Assembly: GCA_030842085.1 (NCBI GenBank)
Contig: JAUUSE010000001.1
Span: 1 to 64,000, forward strand
DNA from: Timburyella sp030842085
GTDB lineage: Bacteria; Bacillota; Clostridia; Oscillospirales; Acutalibacteraceae
Length of the DNA stretch: 64,000 nucleotides
Reading direction: 5' to 3'
The notes below the pieces were generated by a model. It made no database searches, was not told the DNA's origin, and worked only from the letters and a program-made list of their open reading frames with translations. Of the stretch, positions 44,685 through 53,433 are shown piece after piece. Made by a program: the position numbers and the translations under genes. Each line of letters starts with the position of its first letter. Within the stretch, counting starts at the first letter, position 1.

Positions 44685-44901
44685 ATTACCTGTGATTGCA
44701 CGACAAAGCATACCTTTGTGTGCAGCCATCTCCTTTCAGCGTTATATAACAATCAGCATGAAGCTGCTTTGCAGGGTTAAAATTGAATTAATTAAATGCA
44801 TAAAGCTTACGGCGGCAGATAAATTCCAAATTAAACTTACATAAGCCGCGGGCGGTTATAAAAGAGCGGGGCTTTTTCCTGACGGATAAGCTCAGGTGCA
44901 T

Positions 44902-46359
44902 TTACAGTTCAACGCCCATATGCAGCCTTTTGGTATACTGCGGATAAGCCGTTTCAAACACATGCGCCATATTAAACAGCATGCTTTCGTCAAACTTATC
45001 GCCGATAAGCTGCATGCCTATAGGTAATCCCTTAGCATCCACGCCGCAGGGCAGATTTATAGCCGGCAGTCCGCATACGTTTACCGGCACGGTAAGTATA
45101 TCGCCGAGATATGCTTTAACCGGGTCGTCGTCCCTGTCGCCTATCTTCATGGCCGTCGACGGCGCGGTAGGAGCCAGCACAACGTCCGCCGCTTCAAATA
45201 TTTTCTTGAACTCGTCGGTTATCTCGGCGCGCAGGTTCTGCGCTTTTTTATAATACGCGTCGTAGTAGCCGGAGCTTAACACATAAGTGCCCAGCATTAT
45301 GCGGCGCTTTACCTCGTCTCCGAATCCTTCGGTGCGGGTCTTCATAATCATCTCGTTTATGTTAAGATAGCTGTCGGTGCGGTGACCGTATCTTATGCCG
45401 TCGTACCTGCCAAGGTTTGACGACGCCTCGGCGCAGGCGAGTATATAATAAACCGGCAGCGCGTACGCCATGCCCGGAACAGACACTTCAATTATCTCAG
45501 CGCCCAAGGCTTCATAACCCTTAGCTGCGGCCATAACGGCAGACTTTATATCCTCCGGCAGGCCGTCGAAACATTCTTTAATAAGCGCGATTTTTCGCCC
45601 TTTAACATCGGCGTTTATATCGACCTGACGCCCGCCGCGCAGTCCTGGCTGGACACAGGTGGAATCAGCTTCGTCATAGCCGGACATTGCATTAAACACG
45701 ACGGAGGCATCCTCAGCGCTGGGAGCCAGCACACCTATCTGGTCAAAGCTTGAGGCATAGGCAATGGCGCCGAACCTTGACACAGCGCCGTAAGTCGGCT
45801 TAATTCCGACAATTCCGCAAAAGGCGGCCGGCTGCCTTATAGAGCCTCCGGTGTCAGTGCCGAGCCCATAAGCGCACAGCCCTGCCGCAACCGCCGCCGC
45901 CGCGCCGCCCGAGCTTCCACCCGGAACATGAGCCTTGTTGTGCGGGTTTAGCGTGGGTCCAAAGCAGGAATTTTCCGTGCCCGAGCCCATGCCGAACTCG
46001 TCAAGGTTGGTCTTGCCCAATAACACCGCGCCCTCAGCCTTAAGACAGCGCCATACAAAGGCATCGTATATCGGCACATGACCCTTAAGTATCTTTGAAG
46101 CGCAGGTGGTCTCTATCCCTTTTGTCGTTATGTTGTCCTTTATGGACATAGGTACGCCGTCGAGCAGGGATATGTCCTCCCCGCCGGCAATCCGCTTGTC
46201 CGTGGCGGCAGCAGCGGCCTTGGCCTGCTCAGCCGTCACAGTTATAAAGGCGTTGAGGTCGGCGTTTTCCTCTATCGCACCGAGATATTTGTCGGTAAGC
46301 TCAGCGCAGGATATTTCACGCTTTTTTAAAGCGGCGTTTATATTTTTTATTATACTCAT
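44902..46359 (-). CDS. gatA: Asp/Glu-tRNA amidotransferase subunit A
   Basis: The 485-residue amidase has the Ser-cisSer-Lys triad: Lys in PMSIKDNI near residue 75, and the two Ser in the PGGSSGGAAAA and GTDTGGSIRQPA blocks (about 150-175). It hydrolyses Gln and channels ammonia to GatB. It starts nine bases after gatC ends. Confidence 0.97.
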   Translation of the reverse strand: MSIIKNINAALKKREISCAELTDKYLGAIEENADLNAFITVTAEQAKAAAAATDKRIAGGEDISLLDGVPMSIKDNITTKGIETTCASKILKGHVPIYDAFVWRCLKAEGAVLLGKTNLDEFGMGSGTENSCFGPTLNPHNKAHVPGGSSGGAAAAVAAGLCAYGLGTDTGGSIRQPAAFCGIVGIKPTYGAVSRFGAIAYASSFDQIGVLAPSAEDASVVFNAMSGYDEADSTCVQPGLRGGRQVDINADVKGRKIALIKECFDGLPEDIKSAVMAAAKGYEALGAEIIEVSVPGMAYALPVYYILACAEASSNLGRYDGIRYGHRTDSYLNINEMIMKTRTEGFGDEVKRRIMLGTYVLSSGYYDAYYKKAQNLRAEITDEFKKIFEAADVVLAPTAPSTAMKIGDRDDDPVKAYLGDILTVPVNVCGLPAINLPCGVDAKGLPIGMQLIGDKFDESMLFNMAHVFETAYPQYTKRLHMGVEL

Positions 46360-46368
46360 AACGCCACC

Positions 46369-46650
46369 TCACATCTTGCGGGAGGAGACGGCAAAAAATC
46401 CGTCCTCCCCGCCGTCGACGTTGCTTAATATTTCGCTCTGCTCAAACGACGGCTTTACAATGTCCTCGCGGTAGGCGTTGAATATGTTGTTTATACCGGT
46501 ATTGTCGCGGTCCTTTGCCTCAGCGGCATTTATCGTGTCCGCAAACCTCACTATGCTCTGCATATCCTTGGTAAGACGGTCGAGCTGCTCATCGGTAAGG
46601 TCAAGCATGCTCAAAGCTGCAAGCCGTTTTACGTCTTCCCTTGTCACCAT
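46369..46650 (-). CDS. gatC: Asp/Glu-tRNA amidotransferase subunit C
   Basis: The 93-residue protein opens MVTREDVKRLAALSMLDLTDEQ and closes with a REDIVKPSFEQSEIL stretch, as in GatC. It wraps around GatA and stabilises the complex. ATG at 46650 is preferred; a GTG nine bases upstream sits too close to AAGGA. Confidence 0.95.
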   Translation of the reverse strand: MVTREDVKRLAALSMLDLTDEQLDRLTKDMQSIVRFADTINAAEAKDRDNTGINNIFNAYREDIVKPSFEQSEILSNVDGGEDGFFAVSSRKM

Positions 46651-46833
46651 ATTATCCACATCCTTAGCGTAGCAGTTAATTTAGTTTATATTTTCCTTCA
46701 CAGTCCGGACAATATGCCCCGACACAAAAGCATGCCTTTTCTCACCGGCCGCTCGGTTATAATATACCGCTGTATACGCCGGATTTTTATATAAGCAAAA
46801 ACACGAAATGCAGCAGGACATGCTTAATTAATC

Positions 46834-48594
46834 CTATCTTATCTTGATATGAACCTCTCTAAGCTGCTGCTCCGATACCTCCGACGGCGCGCCGAGCATA
46901 AGGTCCTGAGCGTTGGCGTTCATCGGAAAAGCTATTACGTCGCGTATGGTCTTTTCACCTGTAAGCAGCATTATAATCCTGTCAATTCCAGGCGCCATGC
47001 CGGCGTGAGGAGGTGCGCCGTAGCCGAACGCGCTGTAAAGCGCGCCGAACTTTGTCTTTAAGTCGTCCTCGCTGTATCCGGCTATGCTGAATGCTTTAAG
47101 CATAATCTCTTTTGAATGATTTCGCACAGCGCCGGAGGAAAGCTCCTCGCCGTTGCATACAATGTCATACTGATACGCGAGCACCTCGAGCGGGTTTTTC
47201 GTCTCCAGCGCTTCCATACCGCCCTGCGGCATGGAGAAAGGATTGTGCGTAAATATTATCTCGCCTGTCTCTTCATCTCTGTCATACATCGGGAAGTCGA
47301 CGATAAAGCAGAGACGGTATTCATCTTCGTTAATAAGCCCCAGACGCTCTCCAAGCTCCGTTCTTATCTGGCCGGCAAGCTTGTCGACGGTGTATTTATC
47401 GTCGCAGATAAAGAATAACACGCCGCCTGCTTCAAGCTTTGCGCGCTCTATCATAACGCTGCGCTTGTCGTCGGGAATAAACTTGTCAATAGGCCCGGCA
47501 AAGTTAAAGTCGTCGTCAATCTTGATGTATCCAAGACCTTTCATGCCGATGCTCGTGGCAAATTTGAGCATATCCTCAAAAAACTTCCTCGACTGCGAAG
47601 CAGCGCCTGGTGCAAATATGCCCCTTACCGGCTTGCCTTTAAAAGCAGGGAAGTCGGCGTTTTCAAATATGTCGCTCAAATCGGTTATAATAAGCGGATT
47701 GCGCAAATCCGGCTTGTCGGTGCCGTATTTCATCATAGAGTCGGCATAAGTTATCCTTTCAAACGGCGCCGGCGACACTTTTTTATCTGAGAACTTGGTA
47801 AACACGTTATAAAGCAGATTTTCCGTCACGGCGAAAACGTCTTCCTGCGTGGCAAAAGCCATTTCAAAGTCTAACTGATAAAATTCGCCCGGCGACCTGT
47901 CTGCTCTGGCGTCCTCGTCTCTGAAACAGGGCGCTACCTGATAATACCTGTCAAAGCCGGATACCATAAGCAGCTGCTTAAATATCTGCGGCGCCTGCGG
48001 CAGGGCATAAAATTTACCGTGATATTTTCGGCTTGGTACAAGATAGTCCCTCGCCCCCTCCGGCGACGAAACGGAAAGTATAGGCGTCTGGATGTCCATA
48101 AAGCCCATGTCTTCCATAAGCCGGCGCATGTATGATATTACTTTGGAGCGCAAAACTATGTTGGAATGCATTTTTTTGTTTCTCAAGTCGAGAAAACGGT
48201 ACTTAAGCCTTATATCTTCTCTTGTTTCGGTGGACATGGGAACTTCAAACGGCAATACCGACTCGCTCTTGCTTATTATTTCAACATTGTCGGCGTGCAC
48301 CTCTACGCGGCCGGTAGGTATTTTGTCGTTTATAGATTCCTCATCTCGTTTTAAGACCTTGCCGCTCGCGGTTATTACCGTCTCTCTTGATATTTTATCG
48401 GCTATATTGCCGTCGTGGAGAACTACCTGCGTAACGCCGTAGTGGTCCCTTAAATCAAGGAATATAACGCCGCCGTGGTCCCTTATGTTTTCCACCCAGC
48501 CGGAAATTTTTACAGTCTCGCCTACGTTTTCTTCCCTCAGCTCGCTGCAAAGATGCGTCCGATACTCACCCGACAGCTTTATTGCCTGCTCCAT
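46834..48594 (-). CDS. aspS: aspartate--tRNA ligase, probably non-discriminating
   Basis: 586 residues: an OB-fold anticodon domain (about 10-110), class II motif 2 (CFRDEDARADRSPGEFYQ), the bacterial GAD insertion and motif 3 (GIDRIIMLL). The ATG has AAAGGA ten bases upstream. Because gatCAB follows directly, the enzyme is inferred to charge tRNA(Asn) as well, for amidation to Asn-tRNA. The start is four bases after the asparaginase-like gene ends. Confidence 0.95.
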   Translation of the reverse strand: MEQAIKLSGEYRTHLCSELREENVGETVKISGWVENIRDHGGVIFLDLRDHYGVTQVVLHDGNIADKISRETVITASGKVLKRDEESINDKIPTGRVEVHADNVEIISKSESVLPFEVPMSTETREDIRLKYRFLDLRNKKMHSNIVLRSKVISYMRRLMEDMGFMDIQTPILSVSSPEGARDYLVPSRKYHGKFYALPQAPQIFKQLLMVSGFDRYYQVAPCFRDEDARADRSPGEFYQLDFEMAFATQEDVFAVTENLLYNVFTKFSDKKVSPAPFERITYADSMMKYGTDKPDLRNPLIITDLSDIFENADFPAFKGKPVRGIFAPGAASQSRKFFEDMLKFATSIGMKGLGYIKIDDDFNFAGPIDKFIPDDKRSVMIERAKLEAGGVLFFICDDKYTVDKLAGQIRTELGERLGLINEDEYRLCFIVDFPMYDRDEETGEIIFTHNPFSMPQGGMEALETKNPLEVLAYQYDIVCNGEELSSGAVRNHSKEIMLKAFSIAGYSEDDLKTKFGALYSAFGYGAPPHAGMAPGIDRIIMLLTGEKTIRDVIAFPMNANAQDLMLGAPSEVSEQQLREVHIKIR

Positions 48595-48598
48595 AGTT

Positions 48599-49753
48599 TC
48601 AAATCCTTTCAAAAAATGTATCTGTATTCATAAATGATATTAAGCTATCAATATTATCAAAATAATTTATACCTGCCGTAAGCTTTGCCCAGGCGGCAAT
48701 AAACGACAGCCCAGAAAATGTAATAACGCCGCTACGTCGCACTTTTTCCTGCCCAGCATATACCTTGCCCTCTTCAACCGGACCTAAAAACAGCGGTATT
48801 TTGGCATCTGCACACCTTTTGGCAAGCGAAAATATGCCGCCCTCCGGTGAGGGTAAAAACCGCTTCGAAGCGCTGCGGCTTTCGCACCCGTCAGATATGT
48901 CACAGCCACTGCCGGTATTCGTCGGCGCGCCATTGCAGCTTTTAGAGAGCTTGCTCAAAGCACTGTCATGCCCTGCATGGCCCGAAGAATTGACGGAGCC
49001 GGTGTGATAAGCGCCGTGCAGCACGGCGTCACAGCAGTTATTATATATATTTATACTGTTATAATCAAGACCGACATAAGGGTTTATAAGCATTATTTTC
49101 CCAAGCACAGGCGGCGTTTTAAAAATGACCGGCCGATTACGCCTTATTTCATCGGCGCTGGGATTGCAAGTGTGCTTTATAAGCCTTACACTGCCGTCGC
49201 TTATGGCAAAGGGAGTATCAATAACCGACGGATAATCATGCACAAAGGAACGAGACTCGCCTATCCGCGTAGCTATGTGAATTTTCCCATTAAAGGCGAC
49301 ATACACGCCCGGCAGGCCGAGACCAATAAAATCACAGCACAGCTTTATATTGTCAAATGCGTCAGAGCCTTCCTCTCCGGCCGGTATATTGCTGCCGGTA
49401 ATAATTATCGGCAATTTTGCATGCGCAAAAATTACGCCGAGCAGATTGGCGGTAAAGGCTAGCGTATCGGTGCCGTGGGTTATAATAATTCCGCTATATT
49501 CGGATTTTTCAGAGTCAGACGCCAAGGCACTCAAAACTTCATATAAATAGTTTATAAGCCGCTGCAAATCGGATATCTGCATGTTCTCGCTGAGGATGCT
49601 CATAACACTGCGGCAGTCAAACAGGGATAAATCAATATTAAACTTTCGGCAGTATTTTTCAATAATTCCGCCGCCGGAAGATAGGCTTATGCTGCCGCCG
49701 CTCTCGGCGCTGTCAATCGTTCCGCCGGTAGAAAGTACTATAATTTTAGGCAT
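48599..49753 (-). CDS. L-asparaginase-like protein with insertion and altered catalytic lysine
   Basis: The 384-residue protein has the first catalytic Thr in LSTGGTIDS (near residue 12) and the second Thr-Asp pair in THGTDTLAF (about 96-100). The region that normally carries the catalytic Lys (TRxxK) reads IATRIGESRSF, with Glu where Lys is expected by my alignment. About 50 Ser/Gly/Cys-rich residues (about 250-300) interrupt the C-terminal domain. A GGAGGGG site supports the ATG. It is first in the run with aspS and gatCAB. It could supply Asp or ammonia, bind Asn as a sensor, or be impaired. Confidence 0.75.
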   Translation of the reverse strand: MPKIIVLSTGGTIDSAESGGSISLSSGGGIIEKYCRKFNIDLSLFDCRSVMSILSENMQISDLQRLINYLYEVLSALASDSEKSEYSGIIITHGTDTLAFTANLLGVIFAHAKLPIIITGSNIPAGEEGSDAFDNIKLCCDFIGLGLPGVYVAFNGKIHIATRIGESRSFVHDYPSVIDTPFAISDGSVRLIKHTCNPSADEIRRNRPVIFKTPPVLGKIMLINPYVGLDYNSINIYNNCCDAVLHGAYHTGSVNSSGHAGHDSALSKLSKSCNGAPTNTGSGCDISDGCESRSASKRFLPSPEGGIFSLAKRCADAKIPLFLGPVEEGKVYAGQEKVRRSGVITFSGLSFIAAWAKLTAGINYFDNIDSLISFMNTDTFFERI

Positions 49754-50352
49754 CTGCCCCTCCAAGAAAAAATTCCCTTTGCGTTAATGATTTATTTTAT
49801 CACATATATTCCAAAAATTCAACGATTGCGGCGATTTTAAAAGCCGCCAAAAAGCTATATATTAAAAATTTTATTACAGCTTTATGCTTTTTTATATTTT
49901 AAAGCTATCGCATCTGCCGACTTCTATGCCGGCAATTATATTTTTAAGCCATGCTCCCAATGCTCCGCCCGAGAAATCTGAGGAATATGGTGCCAGTACA
50001 GTAGAACTATTTACATCATATTAAGCCACCAAAAATTCCATAACGCCAAGCGTCGCTGTTGCCGCTTCTGTTAATATGCAAACCGAGTTTATTGAAAACA
50101 GCAGGTATGGATAAATTCTCAAAAAGCGTAATGTAAATTATTGCCGATATAATAAGCGTGTAAGCAGTTATTTTTACAGATATATTAAAGATAAAAATAA
50201 ATTAGCGGCTAAAATCTGCATCATCTTATAATATGCCCATGTTTTACCGTTAGATATACTGCTTATCAGTTAAAAACAAAGTATTTGATAAAGAAAAAGC
50301 TATGTCGTATAATCAATATAACAATAATTCTAACGCGGAGCGGGGGATAAAA
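49754..50352. other. divergent intergenic region
   Basis: About 600 bases between the divergent asparaginase-like and methyltransferase genes; AT-rich. No third gene seen. An open 17-codon extension precedes the methyltransferase start. Confidence 0.4.
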
Positions 50353-51129
50353 ATGGCGCAATGGAATGCAGAGCAATATCTTAAATTTAAAAGAGAAAGG
50401 ACCCAGCCGTCATATGACCTTGCGGGCAGGATTGATGTTAAAAACCCGCAGAGCATAATAGACATAGGCTGCGGTCCGGGCAACAGCACCGCTGTTTTAG
50501 CCGGTAAATTTAAGGGAGCGTATATACTCGGCGTTGACAAATCGGAAAATATGATTAATACTGCAAAAAAAGATTACCCCTCTATTGACTTTGCTGTTTT
50601 TGACGCTGAAAAAGATTTTGACAAAATAAACCGTGGCTTCGACGTTGTCTTTTCCAATGCCTGTATTCAGTGGGTTCCAAACCACCCCGCACTAATTAGG
50701 AATATGTTTAATCTTCTTAATCCCGGAGGCGTGCTCGCGGTACAGGTTCCCATAAATTATAGGGAGCCTATACACCAAATAATAAACGAAATATCGCATA
50801 ATTCTAAGTGGAGTGCAAAGTTTAAAGCTCAAAGGGAGTTTTATACTCTTACGTCAAGCGAATATTTTGATTTGCTGTCAGAAATAACAGACGATTTTTC
50901 TATGTGGGAAACTGTATATTACCACCGGATGAAATCGCATAAAGACATAATGGAATGGTATAAGGGAACGGGGCTGAGGCCGTATCTTGAGGTCTTAAGC
51001 GCTGATGAGGCCGCTGATTTTGAAAATGATGTATACAGCGAGGTAATAAAATCATATCCCTTGCAAAAGAGAGGAGAAATAATTTTCAGATTTCCAAGGC
51101 TGTTTTTTACAGCTGTAAAGCATAATTAA
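50353..51129 (+). CDS. class I SAM-dependent methyltransferase (trans-aconitate methyltransferase-like)
   Basis: 258 residues from MAQWNAEQYLKF with GGGGGA upstream. AdoMet motif IIDIGCGPGNSTAVL near residue 33, acidic LGVDKSENMI, DVVFSNACIQWVPNH, and a C-terminal FFTAVKH end typical of Tam-like enzymes. The substrate may be trans-aconitate or another small acid. Single gene with its own terminator. Confidence 0.85.
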   Translation: MAQWNAEQYLKFKRERTQPSYDLAGRIDVKNPQSIIDIGCGPGNSTAVLAGKFKGAYILGVDKSENMINTAKKDYPSIDFAVFDAEKDFDKINRGFDVVFSNACIQWVPNHPALIRNMFNLLNPGGVLAVQVPINYREPIHQIINEISHNSKWSAKFKAQREFYTLTSSEYFDLLSEITDDFSMWETVYYHRMKSHKDIMEWYKGTGLRPYLEVLSADEAADFENDVYSEVIKSYPLQKRGEIIFRFPRLFFTAVKHN

Positions 51130-51187
51130 ATTTAAAAAGCCGGCAGAAAGGAGACACTTCGTAAGGAATCTTACTGGGCTTTCACAA

Positions 51188-51232
51188 GATAACGGCGGCA
51201 GAGAGATGCCAAAACTCTTTGCCGCCGTTATC
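51188..51232. terminator. hairpin between converging genes
   Basis: GATAACGGCGGCA (51188-51200) / TGCCGCCGTTATC (51220-51232). It abuts the stop codon of the minus-strand gene and probably serves both directions. Confidence 0.7.
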
Positions 51233-51412
51233 TTAGTTATCATCTTCATCGTTTGACCAACTGTATATAATATGCAATTCCCCCGAATCTGTATCCATTG
51301 CCATCTTATCTCCCATTTGCATCAAAAAATCTCCGTCAAAATCTACTGCCATATTATCGGAAATTGAGTGAGCAAAATTTCCATCCTCGAAATCAAAAAA
51401 ACGTTTACCCAT
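51233..51412 (-). CDS. small Asp/Met-rich protein (59 aa)
   Basis: ATG with GAGGT five bases upstream. The sequence repeats a motif: SISDNMAVDFDGDFLMQMGDKMAMD, with alternating Met and acidic residues, then SGELHIIYSW and an acidic tail. The DNMAxD / DKMAMD duplication suggests a short beta-hairpin or metal-binding repeat. Similar small proteins recur in Clostridia; function unknown. Confidence 0.55.
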   Translation of the reverse strand: MGKRFFDFEDGNFAHSISDNMAVDFDGDFLMQMGDKMAMDTDSGELHIIYSWSNDEDDN

Positions 51413-51479
51413 ATTGTACCTCAATCAATAATCATATACAGTTCTGCCGCAATTTTTACAACACATAAAAGCTCATCCT

Positions 51480-52148
51480 CTATTTTGCCTGTTGATAATA
51501 TCCGTTTTGCTGACAGATTTGATGAATTGTTTCTGCAAAAATAGATCTGGATTTTTTATTATCATCGGTGTTTATATTCTTTTTATATATGTAAGTATCT
51601 CTGACTTGTTGCCACAATCCGTGCTTTTTAATCCACTCCATTTCGGATGGCAACTTCATATGCCCTTTCGGCTGGTATTCCCACGAATAACTGTTTTGTT
51701 TTTTGTTGTAGCGAATATATTGTTGCCGCCCATTTCCACATTCATATATAATGCAAAAATCACAACTATGTAAGATGCGGGAGGTTGTTCTATCTTTTAC
51801 TTTGATTGTAAGAACACGGGTGGAGTCTTCGGTATAATCGTATCCAAAAACCGAATGCCCATAAGGGTTATTAACCTTATCGAGACCCTTGTGAAGAATG
51901 TTTCGTATTTCTTCGGCAGAATAGTCTTCGTCGGGGTCATTTACTTCAATATTTACATCGAAGTCAAAACCAATGTTAGAGTTCCAGTCACGAGTTATCA
52001 TCTTTCGTTTGCTACTGCCCACGAAAAGATATTGAAAAGTAAAATTATCTCTAACTTTATTTTGTAATCTGTGTATAATTTCGAGGAGTTCATCTCTAAT
52101 CGGTTTCCATTCTTCTTTTGGAACATACTTGAAATTGTGCATAATCAT
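51480..52148 (-). CDS. nucleotidyltransferase-like hypothetical protein
   Basis: The 222-residue protein has a GSSKRKMITRD loop followed by GFDFDVNIEV, the GS...DxD pattern of the nucleotidyltransferase fold (about 43-70), a third acidic candidate in CDFCIIYECG (about 130), and a C-terminal helical part (SRSIFAETIHQIC). No known partner is adjacent apart from the small Asp/Met-rich gene downstream. It could modify RNA, antibiotics or nucleotides. AAGGAG precedes the ATG. Confidence 0.7.
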   Translation of the reverse strand: MIMHNFKYVPKEEWKPIRDELLEIIHRLQNKVRDNFTFQYLFVGSSKRKMITRDWNSNIGFDFDVNIEVNDPDEDYSAEEIRNILHKGLDKVNNPYGHSVFGYDYTEDSTRVLTIKVKDRTTSRILHSCDFCIIYECGNGRQQYIRYNKKQNSYSWEYQPKGHMKLPSEMEWIKKHGLWQQVRDTYIYKKNINTDDNKKSRSIFAETIHQICQQNGYYQQAK

Positions 52149-52462
52149 AATATCTCCTTTTATCCCAAGCCGCCCAAATAGATTTCACTGAATCTAAATC
52201 GTATTAGTGTATACCTATTAAACGTAAATGTCAATGATTTTTCAACAAATTTTGATGTTGTGAAAACAGCGAAGAGAAAGATGATGTCCATAATTATAGC
52301 GAGAATCGGATTGTGACACCACAATCCGAAAAGAAGCCAAATATAAATCCTTGGGGCACCTTCCTTACGGAGGATGCCCCAAAGCCGGCTTGTTTTTTAA
52401 TCAAAAATATGCTGTAAATACACTGCTCTATTTTAACTTTTGCGCTGCTTTAGCATAAAGCG
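52149..52462. other. spacer with pflA-downstream hairpin
   Basis: 314 bases. It contains the hairpin TTGGGGCA (52351-52358) / TGCCCCAA (52375-52382) with an inner CCTTCC/GGAGG helix, a likely terminator for pflA. No gene. Confidence 0.5.
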
Positions 52463-53188
52463 TCACCGTACAGATAATCCTCTGTCGGCAAAGATTTTCC
52501 TTGCGCCTGCCATTTCGTCGTCAGTAGGTGAAGGAGTGTCGTAAAGAGTATAATTCAAACCAAGTTCCTTCCACTTGTACTCACCCATTTTATGAAACGG
52601 CAGAAGCTCTGTTCTTTCTACGCACTTAAACTGCGTTAAAAAATCCGCCAATTTTTCAAGCTCGCACTTTTCGAGCGTATATCCCGGTACAACAACATGT
52701 CTTATCCACACAGGCTTTGACGTGCTCTCGCAGTATTCAAGGGTTTTAATTGCGTTTTCGTTACCGGCGCCGGTTATCTTTTTACACAACTCGGGTGATA
52801 TTGCTTTTATATCCAGCAACAGCATGTCGGCAAGGTCAATGCAGTCTTTGACGCTTTGGAGCGGCATTATGCCGGAGGTATCTATTGCTGTGTGAATTCG
52901 GCGCTCTTTGAATTTTTGAAGCAAGTCCTTGCAGAAGTCGTGCTGCCTAAGCGGCTCGCCGCCGGATATTGTAACGCCGCCGGATTTTATAAACCCGGAG
53001 AAACGCATGATGTACTCAAACACTTCATCGCTCGATTTAAGCTCGCCGTCGTCTAAGCTTAACGCGTCGGGATTGTGGCAGTAAATGCATCTGAGCGGAC
53101 AGCCCTGCAAAAACAGCACAAACCTTATACCCGGCCCGTCGACTGTGCCGAAAGATTCCATTGAATGCACTTTTCCCATTACCGCCAT
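52463..53188 (-). CDS. pflA: pyruvate formate-lyase activating enzyme
   Basis: The 241-residue radical SAM protein has the cluster motif CPLRCIYCHNPD (CxxxCxxC, about residues 30-38), TISGGEPLRQ and a DIKAISPELCKKITG stretch. It installs the glycyl radical on PflB, the next gene upstream on the strand, under anaerobic conditions. Confidence 0.97.
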   Translation of the reverse strand: MAVMGKVHSMESFGTVDGPGIRFVLFLQGCPLRCIYCHNPDALSLDDGELKSSDEVFEYIMRFSGFIKSGGVTISGGEPLRQHDFCKDLLQKFKERRIHTAIDTSGIMPLQSVKDCIDLADMLLLDIKAISPELCKKITGAGNENAIKTLEYCESTSKPVWIRHVVVPGYTLEKCELEKLADFLTQFKCVERTELLPFHKMGEYKWKELGLNYTLYDTPSPTDDEMAGARKIFADRGLSVR

Positions 53189-53433
53189 ATAATCCCCCCT
53201 TTTTGCATATAAAATATTTTATAATAAAAACTCAAGTACCTTGTCTGTTGCAAATGATACCTCAATTATCCGGCTATGACAGAGATAACTGTGTAAGCGA
53301 AAAACTTAATAAAGTTATATCCCCGCTGAGGACATTGTTAAATCCAGCAGCGGGGACATTCAAAAATCAATAAAACACCGTCAGGCAGTTAGCAAAAACC
53401 AATAAAATGACATGTCCTGCAGCCGGCAAAAAA

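Noticed and set aside
43896..44780. 294-codon plus-strand frame opposite gatB
   Set aside because: It lies antisense to a well-conserved gene; the length reflects codon bias of gatB.
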